Assembly (NCBI RefSeq): GCF_014836765.1 | Contig: NZ_JACSQG010000005.1 | Span: 1-64,000 of the forward strand | Reading direction: 5' to 3' | From: Serpens gallinarum | GTDB taxonomy: Bacteria > Pseudomonadota > Gammaproteobacteria > Pseudomonadales > Pseudomonadaceae | DNA: 64,000 nucleotides | In this document: one piece after another, positions 49,216 to 57,453 of the stretch | How the letters are laid out: every line of letters begins with the position of its first letter | Position numbering within the stretch: position 1 is the first letter of the stretch | Translations under genes and position numbers: made by a program | Notes under the pieces: model-generated | Databases searched by the model: none | What the model was told of the DNA's origin: nothing | Seen by the model: the letters and a program-made list of their open reading frames with translations, nothing else

Positions 49216-49896
49216 TCAATTATTCAGCCCGAGGTAGATGTTGGCTGTGGTGGATTGCACCGCCAGTCGATCGGCCGCCTGGCCATTGACTAGGTAGAAA
49301 TAGGTGCCTCGTCCTTCCATGACGGCACCGTATTCAGCATTCAGCGCTGAATCATCTTTGTTCTCGGCGATTAGGAGGCTGTTCCAGTAGGCAGGGAAAT
49401 CGCTGCTGGTGTCATTTACGCTATCCTTGCCTCGGTAAGGCATCCAGGCGACGAATTCGGTTTCTCCTGCCTTGTCAGTATCGGCCCCGGACGTATTGGA
49501 AGTGGGCTCGGTCCCTTCTTCGTCAGGAATGCTGGCTAGGTTAAGAAACTCAAGGGGGGCGAGCATGAAGGCGCGTTGGTCTTCAGTGGCAATATCCAGG
49601 AGGCACGGCTTATTGGCGCCGTTATCTTGAAGCCTATTGTTTTTCTGACAGTTGATGCTGTTGGGTTCCAGCTTATCCCGTAGATGGGCTGGGCCATAAA
49701 AACGAAATTCGGGTTCACGCAGGGCGGCTTCGGCAGAGGTTTGCAATCGCAGGTGTTCTGCTCGGTTGCCGGTGATATGAGATTCAAGCACAACTCCTCG
49801 CATGCTACCGACCGCCAGTACAGTCAGGATCAAAAGCATGACCAAGGCGACGAGCAGGGCAGCCCCCTGTTGGCGGGCGTAAGGAAAAGGTTTCAT
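49216..49896 (-). CDS. pilX: Type IV minor pilin-like protein PilX
   Basis: A 226-residue membrane protein. The N terminus QQGAALLVALVMLLILTVLAVGSMRG is the PilX-type class III-like helix. Unlike the other pilins it has no Glu at +5 (GAALL), as expected for this subunit that caps the minor pilin complex. A Cys pair (NCQK, PCLL) lies about 18 residues apart. It overlaps pilW by four bases. Confidence 0.9.
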   Translation of the reverse strand: MKPFPYARQQGAALLVALVMLLILTVLAVGSMRGVVLESHITGNRAEHLRLQTSAEAALREPEFRFYGPAHLRDKLEPNSINCQKNNRLQDNGANKPCLLDIATEDQRAFMLAPLEFLNLASIPDEEGTEPTSNTSGADTDKAGETEFVAWMPYRGKDSVNDTSSDFPAYWNSLLIAENKDDSALNAEYGAVMEGRGTYFYLVNGQAADRLAVQSTTANIYLGLNN

Positions 49897-50744
49897 GGCA
49901 TAAGATTCCTTAGGGGCTGAGTGCTATGGGCAACTTGATAAAGACGATTCTGGTCGCCCGCATTCAGCCGAGCCTTGGCGGTATCGCTTGCACTGGCCAG
50001 CCAGTTGTCGAGGATGGTTGAATCTCCCTCACGCTGCCTTTGCTGACTGGATAGCAGTAGCGAATAACGCACGGCCCGAATTGGGCCATGGGTGCTTTCT
50101 GCCCAGCTGGATACGTTGACAAAACGGTTACTTCCGTTGTTGAGTCCTTTTTCCAGCAAGTCTGGGGTACCAACCCCGAACTCGAGACGAAAATCGGCAA
50201 TGCCCGACAATAATTCTGCAGAGGTGATCACTGTTCCGTTAAGACTTGTACAGCGCAAGGAACCCTGATGAAGCTGATCTGCGCTACCAGGGATGTATTT
50301 CAATGCAAGCACAATCAAACGGTCGGCTGAGGTGAAAGGTGTGCTGTCATCAAACGGTTTGCTGGAGTTGCCTAGGCAGTCTGCTTCGCCGCTAACCAAG
50401 GGCTGATAGCGCAGACAGAGTCCATCACTGTCGTGGGTAGCAGTCAGCGCACTACCTTTGGCGAATGCCTTGCAATGATCATCCTGTGCTGTTTCGGGAA
50501 ATGCTTCTTCATGCAGTTGATGGGCCGCCCGGCGATAGCCCGCTTTACCGAGATACTCATCCAGCAGTAGTGCTGCAAAGCGGCTGTTCTCAATATTGCC
50601 GGCCTGGCTTTGCCGGAAAATATGATTGCGCTTGTTATCCAGATAAATCTGGGTAATCCCAAGGAGCAGAAAGCTACTGATGGCGAGAGCGACGAGCAGC
50701 TCCACCATGGATAGCCCATTTTGACGGTCAGATTTCTGTTTCAT
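49893..50744 (-). CDS. pilW: Type IV minor pilin PilW
   Basis: A 283-residue pilin-like protein, long for this class, as PilW usually is. The leader ends in NG|LSMVELLVALAISSFLLLG, with the conserved Glu. The rest is a large globular head (FAALLLDEYLGKAGYRR, followed by Cys-containing segments). Four-base overlaps with pilX and pilV point to coupled translation. Confidence 0.93.
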   Translation of the reverse strand: MKQKSDRQNGLSMVELLVALAISSFLLLGITQIYLDNKRNHIFRQSQAGNIENSRFAALLLDEYLGKAGYRRAAHQLHEEAFPETAQDDHCKAFAKGSALTATHDSDGLCLRYQPLVSGEADCLGNSSKPFDDSTPFTSADRLIVLALKYIPGSADQLHQGSLRCTSLNGTVITSAELLSGIADFRLEFGVGTPDLLEKGLNNGSNRFVNVSSWAESTHGPIRAVRYSLLLSSQQRQREGDSTILDNWLASASDTAKARLNAGDQNRLYQVAHSTQPLRNLMP

Positions 50745-51310
50745 AGTTCTACCCGAAGGCGATAAACGCAGGTGGTAGCGTCAAGTTCACGATCGTCATG
50801 GTCATCCAGGCAGGCGTTATCCTGGACTGACCATGCCAGCTGGATTTCCACCATGGTGCCCTTATCGTCACATTCGCCAGGCAAAGAGCTACGGCAGATG
50901 TAGCTGTCGCTGTTGAATAAATTAGCCTCGCCCGGCAGGGTCGCTATGGCATCGGCAACCCAGCAGTCACGCATTTCCTGCGCGGTTTTAGGGATGCTTT
51001 CACTTGAACGCACGCAGTCAGCAACGGCAGTGGCAAAGGCGCTGCCGGCTTTTTTGTAAAACAGCGAATCGCTCTTGAGGCCGCTGTAGAAAGGCTCAAT
51101 AGGTGGGATCTTGGTATATAGCTCCCCGGCATTAGCGCGCATGATGCCAACCAGCTCGTCTGCGAGCATGATGGCGGCGTTGCGCTGTACAGAGTCCTGT
51201 GTGTACTGAATGCTGCGCCCCTGCATGGCTACCATGCCGAGAATGCCGATGGTGGTCAGTAATAAGGTGACAAGCACCTCGATCAGACTAAATCCCAGAT
51301 ACTGTTTCAT
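50741..51310 (-). CDS. pilV: Type IV minor pilin PilV
   Basis: A 189-residue minor pilin. The leader is MKQYLG|FSLIEVLVTLLLTTIGILGM, with Glu at +5; MVAMQGRSIQYTQDSVQRNAA and LADELVGIMRAN follow. The frame is open to 51331, but the ATG at 51310 puts the prepilin cleavage site six residues from the start. It follows fimU after eight bases. Confidence 0.93.
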   Translation of the reverse strand: MKQYLGFSLIEVLVTLLLTTIGILGMVAMQGRSIQYTQDSVQRNAAIMLADELVGIMRANAGELYTKIPPIEPFYSGLKSDSLFYKKAGSAFATAVADCVRSSESIPKTAQEMRDCWVADAIATLPGEANLFNSDSYICRSSLPGECDDKGTMVEIQLAWSVQDNACLDDHDDRELDATTCVYRLRVEL

Positions 51311-51318
51311 GCTTGTCC

Positions 51319-51795
51319 TCAAGGTGTACAACTGGCCAGGCTATTACCGTCATCCATGCCGCGTGGGTGAAGCCTGACAAGGCCGCTGGCTTGGAGTTCG
51401 ACTAAAAAGCCAGTTGCAGGATCATCGTCCTGGCAGACGGTAATGCGTGTTGGGGTAGCGGTACCGTTGGAGCGAAAAGCGATGAGGGCTGTATTCGCGA
51501 GCATCTGAGCCTGGGTAGGCTGATGGCTGAGCTGTCGAGCGGGTTGTCCGTCTATGTTGACGATCCAGGCGGCAGCATTATCAACTTCAACTTCCACTGC
51601 AGTGCGCTGGACAACGGCTTGGCCACGGGCGTATTGCAAAGTGCTGAATAACTCTCCTGCTTGGGCCTGCAAATGGTTGTTGCGAATCAGTGCAGAAAAG
51701 CTTGGTACGGCCAAACCGGTAAGAATTGCCAGTAGAGCGAGGATGATCATTAGCTCGATAAGCGTGAATCCGTGCATGTCTTTACGGCGTGACAT
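51319..51795 (-). CDS. fimU: Type IV minor pilin FimU (GspH/FimT-like)
   Basis: A 158-residue GspH/FimT-type pilin. Leader MSRRKDMHG|FTLIELMIILALLAILTGLAVPSF. Then FSTLQYARGQAVVQRTAVEV, the usual pattern of the GspH domain, and two Cys in the C-terminal half (VCQDD, ASCTP). First gene of the operon that reads fimU-pilV-pilW-pilX-pilY1-pilE. It primes pilus assembly together with them. Confidence 0.9.
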   Translation of the reverse strand: MSRRKDMHGFTLIELMIILALLAILTGLAVPSFSALIRNNHLQAQAGELFSTLQYARGQAVVQRTAVEVEVDNAAAWIVNIDGQPARQLSHQPTQAQMLANTALIAFRSNGTATPTRITVCQDDDPATGFLVELQASGLVRLHPRGMDDGNSLASCTP

Positions 51796-51872
51796 GTTTG
51801 AGCTCCAGGATGTTTATGCAGTGATCATGCGAAATGCAGGGCGAGTATGTCCTGTGCGTTGGGATAGTCGGA

Positions 51873-51881
51873 GTCAAACGG
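51873..51881 (-). promoter_or_regulatory. AlgR-box-like site upstream of fimU
   Basis: On the minus strand CCGTTTGAC differs by one base from the AlgR box CCGTTTGTC. It lies about 80 bases before fimU. In P. aeruginosa AlgR activates the fimU operon, so the position is meaningful, but one mismatch in nine is weak evidence. Confidence 0.4.
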
Positions 51882-52027
51882 AGGATGTACGGTCGATGGA
51901 ATTTAAAAGTTGTGAACGGCTTCCGCTCTGCTGCTCAAAGATAAGCGGCGGGGGTGACGCAACGTCAATGCTAATCAGCGTAAGGCGCACATAGACCATA
52001 ATTCTGCACTGCAGCTTTGCTGAGCTC

Positions 52028-52528
52028 TCAACTGCAGTAATGGCTTCTGGTCTGCTGGTCGCTGGTATTGCCGATGCGTGCGCGGCCTTGTCGGCTTATC
52101 AAGATTAACCACGTCATTTGTTGTGCGTGGCATTGATAGAAACTGCCGTTATTGCTGGTGCCATTGCCGTGGAATGTGATGCTGCGTGCTATACCGCCCT
52201 CCCAGGCCAGAAAATTTCCCTGGCCTGGTTGGCCCTGCCGGAGCAGACGGCCGTCGGCTTCAAGGCGAATAATCCACCCCGTGCTCCAATCGTTTTGGCA
52301 GGTAGTTCCATTTGACGAGGCGCAGAAATTAACTCGTGTGTTATTCCGTGCAGCATAGGCGCGCGCGAAATTCAAGGCGTTGAGTACTTCGTGCTGCAAC
52401 GCCAACTGCCGATTGCGCGCAATAAGCTCTGCGAAAGCCGGAACGGCAACGCTGGCGAGAATGGCTAGCAGGGCCAGCGTGATCATCAACTCCACGAGCG
52501 TAAACGCCCGCTGTGGATGCAAGTTCAT
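52028..52528 (-). CDS. fimT: Type IV pilin-like protein FimT
   Basis: A 166-residue GspH/FimT pilin. The leader is MNLHPQRA|FTLVELMITLALLAILASVAVPAF; note Ala rather than Gly at -1, which prepilin peptidase tolerates. LNALNFARAYAARNNTRV and Cys pairs (FCASS, TCQND, FYQCH, HYCS) follow. AAGGA lies 8 bases before the ATG at 52528; a TTG two codons earlier is a weaker choice. It is divergent from thiO. It may take up DNA, as FimT does in other species. Confidence 0.9.
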   Translation of the reverse strand: MNLHPQRAFTLVELMITLALLAILASVAVPAFAELIARNRQLALQHEVLNALNFARAYAARNNTRVNFCASSNGTTCQNDWSTGWIIRLEADGRLLRQGQPGQGNFLAWEGGIARSITFHGNGTSNNGSFYQCHAQQMTWLILISRQGRARIGNTSDQQTRSHYCS

Positions 52529-52649
52529 GTTCAAGTCCTTTTACCAGTCCGCGTATCATCGCGATCCTCCTGATCGCCCATCCTTCTTAGTCCAGACCCT
52601 TTGGGTGTCAAGCAATCGCGTGGTAATCCATCCCGTAGAGGAGCGAACT

Positions 52650-53762
52650 GTGGCACAGCGAACACTAATCATCGGTGGCGGCATCATCGGCTTGTTTTCC
52701 GCCTACCAGCTGGCGCTGGCGGGAGGGAATGTGAGATTGCTGGAACGTCAGGCCCTTGGCCGGGAGGCGTCTTGGGCCGGTGGGGGGATCGTTTCGCCGT
52801 TATATCCCTGGCGCTACGGTGAAGCGGTGTCAGCTTTGGCGCATTGGTCGCAGGACTTCTATCCCCAACTGGGCGAGCAGTTGCTGGCCAAAACCGGGCT
52901 GGATCCTGAAGTGCAGGTCACCGGGCTGTATTGGTTGGACCTGGACGATGAGGCCGAGGCGTTGGTGTGGGCCGAGCATCACAGACGCCCGTTGGTGCGG
53001 GTGCCGGTGAAAGACGTGCAAGCGGCAGTGCCGGCGTTGGCGGATGGTTACCAGCGTGCGCTGTACATGGCTGAGGTGGCCAATGTGCGTAACCCGCGCC
53101 TGATGAAGTCGCTGCGCGCCGCTCTGCAGCAGATGCCCAACGTAGAAATTCAAGAACATTATCCCGTGCAGGGCTTTGTTCTCGATAACCAGCGCGTTGT
53201 TGGCGTACAGACCGCCCAAGGTGAACTGCATGCCGAGCGGGTAATTGTAGCTGCCGGCGCCTGGAGCGGCGAGCTGTTGAGAACGCTCGGCCTGGAACTG
53301 CCGGTTGAGCCGGTGCGCGGGCAGATGATTCTCTTCAAATGTGCCGCGGATTTTTTGCCGAGCATGGTGCTGGCCAAGGGGCGCTATGCGATCCCGCGCC
53401 GCGACGGACATGTATTGGTGGGCAGCACGCTGGAATACACGGGCTTCGATAAGTCCACCACCGAGGAAGCGCTGGCCAGCCTTAGAGCTTCAGCTGCCGA
53501 ATTACTGCCGGCGCTGGCTAAGGCCGAAGTGGTAGGCCATTGGGCAGGGCTTAGGCCGGGGTCGCCGGATGGCATTCCCTATATCGGTGAGCTGGAGAGC
53601 CATCCAGGGTTGTGGCTGAACTGCGGACATTTTCGCAACGGCCTGGTGCTGGCGCCGGCGTCCTGTCGCTTGCTGGCCGATTTGATGCTGGGCCGTGAGC
53701 CGATCGTCGATCCGCGGCCTTATGCGCCAATGGCGCGCGGTATTGGTCTTGGTCGGCCTTAG
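52650..53762 (+). CDS. thiO: FAD-dependent amino-acid oxidase, ThiO/DadA-like
   Basis: A 370-residue flavin oxidase of the DAO family. The N-terminal FAD motif is RTLIIGGGIIGLFSAYQLALAG, then EASWAGGGIVSPLYPWRY, an interior YAIPRRDGHVLVGSTLEYTGFD and the C-terminal LRPGSPDGIPYIG with LWLNCGHFRNGLVLAPAS. This fits glycine oxidase ThiO (thiazole precursor synthesis) or another D-amino acid oxidase. The start is GTG at 52650, preceded by GAGGAG about 7 bases upstream. In P. aeruginosa this gene lies next to fimT as it does here. Its stop overlaps the convergent neighbour by four bases. Confidence 0.9.
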   Translation: MAQRTLIIGGGIIGLFSAYQLALAGGNVRLLERQALGREASWAGGGIVSPLYPWRYGEAVSALAHWSQDFYPQLGEQLLAKTGLDPEVQVTGLYWLDLDDEAEALVWAEHHRRPLVRVPVKDVQAAVPALADGYQRALYMAEVANVRNPRLMKSLRAALQQMPNVEIQEHYPVQGFVLDNQRVVGVQTAQGELHAERVIVAAGAWSGELLRTLGLELPVEPVRGQMILFKCAADFLPSMVLAKGRYAIPRRDGHVLVGSTLEYTGFDKSTTEEALASLRASAAELLPALAKAEVVGHWAGLRPGSPDGIPYIGELESHPGLWLNCGHFRNGLVLAPASCRLLADLMLGREPIVDPRPYAPMARGIGLGRP

Positions 53763-54223
53763 TCGGCGAACTGGCCGCGTAAGCGTTGCGCCTGAAAATC
53801 CAGACTTTCGGGGCGATAACCCGGGCGCAGCGGTGGCACGGGCAGGCAGTCTTCCCAGCTGGCGCCAGGCTGCAAGTGGTCGGCGGCGTGATAGCGCGGT
53901 GTTTCGCCACGGTTTTGTGCAAGGTTCAAATCACTGTCCGGACGATAGGCTGCAATTTGCCAGCGCAGGGATTGCAGCGGCCTGTCGCTGCCATTGGTGA
54001 GCACCAGATGCAACGGTCGATGGCTTGGGCAATGGCCGGGAGCGTATTCGAGGCGCAGCTCAAGGTGCGCTAGACGTTGTTCCCCGCGGTGTTCCTGCCA
54101 CAGCACCCAGGCCGCCACCAGGCCGAGACCCAGCAAGGCAACTGCAGAGACCGGCAATGCCCGGGCCGGATAGCGAACCAGCAGGACCAGCCAGGTGATG
54201 GCGAGCAGCACGCCAATCACCAT
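53759..54223 (-). CDS. Membrane-anchored hypothetical protein, 154 aa
   Basis: Two adjacent N-terminal membrane helices (about 2-17 and 23-42) are followed by a periplasmic or cytosolic beta-rich domain of about 110 residues (LHLVLTNGSDRPLQSLRWQIAAYRP). A GAGG lies about 9 bases before the ATG. The fold resembles the small beta-sandwich of multidrug-transporter-annotated proteins common in pseudomonads, but no function is known to me. It overlaps thiO by four bases at the 3' end. Confidence 0.78.
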   Translation of the reverse strand: MVIGVLLAITWLVLLVRYPARALPVSAVALLGLGLVAAWVLWQEHRGEQRLAHLELRLEYAPGHCPSHRPLHLVLTNGSDRPLQSLRWQIAAYRPDSDLNLAQNRGETPRYHAADHLQPGASWEDCLPVPPLRPGYRPESLDFQAQRLRGQFAD

Positions 54224-54355
54224 GGCTGCGACCTCGCAATGAACATGAATGGGGACATGGCCGGCCGCGCCTGAACGAATCGGACAGCCATCTTAGCGCA
54301 GGCGAAGAGGGTGTGCCGTAGCGGGTGGACTCAGGGCCAAGCCCAACTCGGGCGT

Positions 54356-55159
54356 TCAGTGCACCGCCGAAACGCTCTTTATCTGGCGCAGGCGCATATT
54401 CAACCGCAAGTGTTCGCCTGGGTCATCGCACAGCAACAGAGCACGTTGCAGGTCGTAGCGCGCACCCTCGGGACAATCGAGCAGTTGATAGATGTCGGCG
54501 CGCGCCAAGTGATCGGCGAGGCTGGGTGGGCCGAGCAGCAGCACGCGCTCGGCATCCTTGAGCGCGGCCAGCGGGGCATTGTTCAGCAAATGCAATTCGC
54601 GCAGGTTGCGCGACAAACGTTGCAGCAGCGTGTGGGCATCGCAGGGGCGCAGATGGTCGGCGTGCAAGGAGATGACCTTGCCAAACTGGCGGCGCAACAG
54701 CTCTCGGCAATCGCCGGCATACAGGCGTCGACCCGTACAGGGGTCGAGCAGGTGATCGGCGCCGGGTACGCGCAGTAGAACGCGTCCCGGAAAGTTGACG
54801 CCGTGCAGTGGAATGTCCAGGCGGCGGGCGATTTCCAGGGCGAGCAAGGCCAGGCTCAGTGGCTGGCCGCGTCGGCGGCGCAGGACCTGATGGATAAGCG
54901 CCGCGTGGGGCGAGAGCGGAATGTCTTCATCTTCCTGGAAGTCCAGCGCACACAGCTGGCGCAGCAACGGCTGGGCCAGCTCACGAGGCGGAAGGCTGGG
55001 TAGATTGACGGCCACGCGATGACGCAGGTGCTCCAGTTCGGCCAGAACCTGGCGGGGACGCAAGAGCGGATCATGTTCGGCGGCAATCCAAAGCGCGGCC
55101 TCGAACATGGCTGTGGGGCCTCGCCGCAGGCAGGCGAGGCAGGCTTCGCGAAGATCCAT
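54356..55159 (-). CDS. SirB1-family transglutaminase-like/TPR protein
   Basis: A 267-residue protein. The N-terminal transglutaminase-like core has RRRGQPLSLALLALEIARRL and a GVNFPGRVLL block typical of the SirB1 family. The C-terminal part (about 190-260) reads as TPR-like helices (NNAPLAALKDAERVLLL, ADIYQLLDCPEGARYDLQRAL). The catalytic Cys of active transglutaminases is not evident, as usual in this family. Function is unknown. GGAGG precedes the ATG. Confidence 0.87.
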   Translation of the reverse strand: MDLREACLACLRRGPTAMFEAALWIAAEHDPLLRPRQVLAELEHLRHRVAVNLPSLPPRELAQPLLRQLCALDFQEDEDIPLSPHAALIHQVLRRRRGQPLSLALLALEIARRLDIPLHGVNFPGRVLLRVPGADHLLDPCTGRRLYAGDCRELLRRQFGKVISLHADHLRPCDAHTLLQRLSRNLRELHLLNNAPLAALKDAERVLLLGPPSLADHLARADIYQLLDCPEGARYDLQRALLLCDDPGEHLRLNMRLRQIKSVSAVH

Positions 55160-55259
55160 TCGTCGTGCCTCCTGGTGACCTTTTTCTTGTAGTCGGCAGG
55201 CGGAGTTTCGTCCAGTCGCGAGCCTATACTGCGAGAAATGTAGAGACGGAGATCATGTC

Positions 55260-56279
55260 ATGTTCGCCGCAATGGAAGCCGCCCGGCTCGAAGCTTTACA
55301 CCTGGCCCAGGACCCGCCCACCGGGCTGCAAGCAATCATCGCCATTCACAACACCACACTCGGTGCGGCATTGGGCGGTTGCCGTTTTTTACCGTATGCG
55401 GACCCTGAAAGTGCCATTCTCGATGCGATTCGCCTGGCTCAGGGCATGAGCTACAAGGCCGCCCTGGCCGGCTTGCCCCAGGGCGGTGGCAAGGCGGTGA
55501 TCATCCGGCCGGGACATATCGCCAACCGCGCGGCGCTGTTCGAGGCTTTCGGGCGCATGATCGAGTCGTTGGCTGGCCGTTACATCACCGCGGTGGACAG
55601 CGGTACGTCGAGCGCCGACATGGACTGCGTCGCCCAGCACACCCAACATGTGACCAGCACCAGCGCGGGCGGTGATCCCTCGCCACACACCGCGATGGGC
55701 GTATTCAATGGTATTCGCGCCACTGCGCTGGCCCGTCTGGGCAGCGACGATCTGGAAAGCCTGCGCGTGGCGGTGCAGGGGCTCGGTCATGTCGGGTACG
55801 CATTGGCAGAGCAATTGGCGGCCGCGGGCGCCGAAGTACTGGTCAGCGATCTGGACAGTGGTCGCGTGCAGCTGGCGGTGGAGCAATTCGGTGCCCATCC
55901 GGTGGCCAGTGATGCGTTGCTCAGCACTCCCTGCGACATCCTCGCGCCCTGCGGGTTGGGCGGGGTGTTGGACAGCCAGAGCGTCGCGCGCCTGCGCTGC
56001 GCTGCAGTGGCCGGCGCGGCTAACAACCAGCTGGCACAAGCGCATGTCGCCGACGAGCTGGAGGCGCGCGGCATTCTCTATGCGCCGGATTATGTGATCA
56101 ACTCGGGCGGGCTGATCTATGTTGCATTGCAACATCGCGGCGAGACGTTGCCGGCGATCACGGCGCACCTCTCGCGGATCGGCGTACGCCTGACCGAGAT
56201 CTATGCTCATGCTCAGGCCGACAAGCGCTCGCCGGCACGAGTGGCCGATGCACTGGCCGAACATTTGCTCTACGGTTGA
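55260..56279 (+). CDS. ldh: Leucine dehydrogenase (Glu/Leu/Phe/Val dehydrogenase family)
   Basis: A 339-residue NAD-dependent amino-acid dehydrogenase. It removes the amino group from leucine and related branched-chain amino acids to give 2-oxoacids. GGCRFLPY and MSYKAALAGLPQGGGKAVI carry the catalytic Lys residues. TAVDSGTSSADMD follows, then the NAD-binding motif VAVQGLGHVGYALAEQL and PCALGG-like LAPCGLGGVL. It heads a cluster with 2-oxoacid dehydrogenase E1alpha, E1beta and E2, which would consume its product. Confidence 0.94.
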   Translation: MFAAMEAARLEALHLAQDPPTGLQAIIAIHNTTLGAALGGCRFLPYADPESAILDAIRLAQGMSYKAALAGLPQGGGKAVIIRPGHIANRAALFEAFGRMIESLAGRYITAVDSGTSSADMDCVAQHTQHVTSTSAGGDPSPHTAMGVFNGIRATALARLGSDDLESLRVAVQGLGHVGYALAEQLAAAGAEVLVSDLDSGRVQLAVEQFGAHPVASDALLSTPCDILAPCGLGGVLDSQSVARLRCAAVAGAANNQLAQAHVADELEARGILYAPDYVINSGGLIYVALQHRGETLPAITAHLSRIGVRLTEIYAHAQADKRSPARVADALAEHLLYG

Positions 56280-56355
56280 TACAAGCTTTTTCCACTGGGC
56301 CCGCGGCCACAAGCCGCACCCGCAAACGCACCCACAAGGTGCTCTGGAGATTGGC

Positions 56356-57453
56356 ATGCACGACCCCGCTATTGCGTACACCCGTTATCTTGACCCAGAC
56401 GGTCATCCTTGTGCGGAGCTTCCGGCCTGTGCCGAAGACGCCGAGTTGCTGGAGCGGCTTTACCGGCAAATGGTGTTGACCCGCCTTTTCGATCAGAAAG
56501 CCGTGGCCCTGCAGCGCACCGGGCGCATCGGCACCTACGCGCCGACCCTCGGCCAGGAAGCCATTGGTGTGGCCCTCGGAGCCCTGATGCACGCCGAAGA
56601 CATCCTGGTGCCCTATTACCGCGACACCGCCGTGCAGCTGATGCGCGGGGTACGCATGGAGGAAATCCTGCTGTATTGGGGCGGCGACGAACGCGGCAGC
56701 GACTTCGTCGATCCGGCCGCCAAGGAGGATTTTCCGCTGTGCGTACCCATTGCTACCCAGGCGCTGCATGCCTGTGGCGTGGCCAGCGCGTTCAAGATGC
56801 GCGGCCAGGCGCGGGTGGCGGTGACCACCTGCGGCGATGGCGCCACCAGCAAGGGGGATTTCCTCGAAGCACTCAACGTTGCCGGCGCCTGGCAGTTGCC
56901 CGTGGTGTTCGTCGTCAATAACAACCAATGGGCGATTTCGGTGCCGCGCAGCATCCAGTGCGGCGCGCCAACCCTGGCGCAAAAAGCCATCGGCGCCGGT
57001 TTCACCGGCGAACAGGTCGACGGCAATGACATTCTGGCCGTGCATGCGCGCTTGCAGGCGGCCCTGGATCGTGCCCGTCAAGGCAAGGGACCGACGCTGG
57101 TGGAATGCCTCAGCTATCGTCTCGGCGATCACACCACTGCCGATGACGCGACCCGCTACCGGCCAGCCGAAGAGGTCAAGCAGGCCTGGCAGCGCGAGCC
57201 GGTCAAGCGCCTGCAGGCCTTTCTCGCCGCGCGCGGCAATTGGGACGAGGCCCGCGAGCAAGACCTGATCGCCACCTGCCAGGCCCAGGTGCAGCAAGCG
57301 GTGGAGCGTTTCGAGAAAGCCGGCGAGCAAGCGCCCGAGGCGATTCTCGACTATCTCTACGCGCGTTGGCCGGCTGTGCTGGCCGAGCAGCGCGAGATGC
57401 TGCGCGAGCGCGTCGCACGACGCCAGGCAACCGGAGGGCAGGGCCATGAATGA
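56356..57453 (+). CDS. 2-oxoacid dehydrogenase E1 alpha subunit (branched-chain/pyruvate type)
   Basis: A 365-residue TPP-dependent decarboxylase subunit. The TPP motif is GDGATSKGDFLEALNVAGAW ending in NNN. The phosphorylation-loop-like region and YRTADDATRYR-type block (HTTADDATRYR) match branched-chain 2-oxoacid dehydrogenase and PdhA relatives. It forms an alpha2-beta2 E1 with the next gene. The neighbouring leucine dehydrogenase makes a branched-chain substrate more likely than pyruvate; this is inference. Its start at 56356 follows ldh after 76 bases. Confidence 0.92.
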   Translation: MHDPAIAYTRYLDPDGHPCAELPACAEDAELLERLYRQMVLTRLFDQKAVALQRTGRIGTYAPTLGQEAIGVALGALMHAEDILVPYYRDTAVQLMRGVRMEEILLYWGGDERGSDFVDPAAKEDFPLCVPIATQALHACGVASAFKMRGQARVAVTTCGDGATSKGDFLEALNVAGAWQLPVVFVVNNNQWAISVPRSIQCGAPTLAQKAIGAGFTGEQVDGNDILAVHARLQAALDRARQGKGPTLVECLSYRLGDHTTADDATRYRPAEEVKQAWQREPVKRLQAFLAARGNWDEAREQDLIATCQAQVQQAVERFEKAGEQAPEAILDYLYARWPAVLAEQREMLRERVARRQATGGQGHE

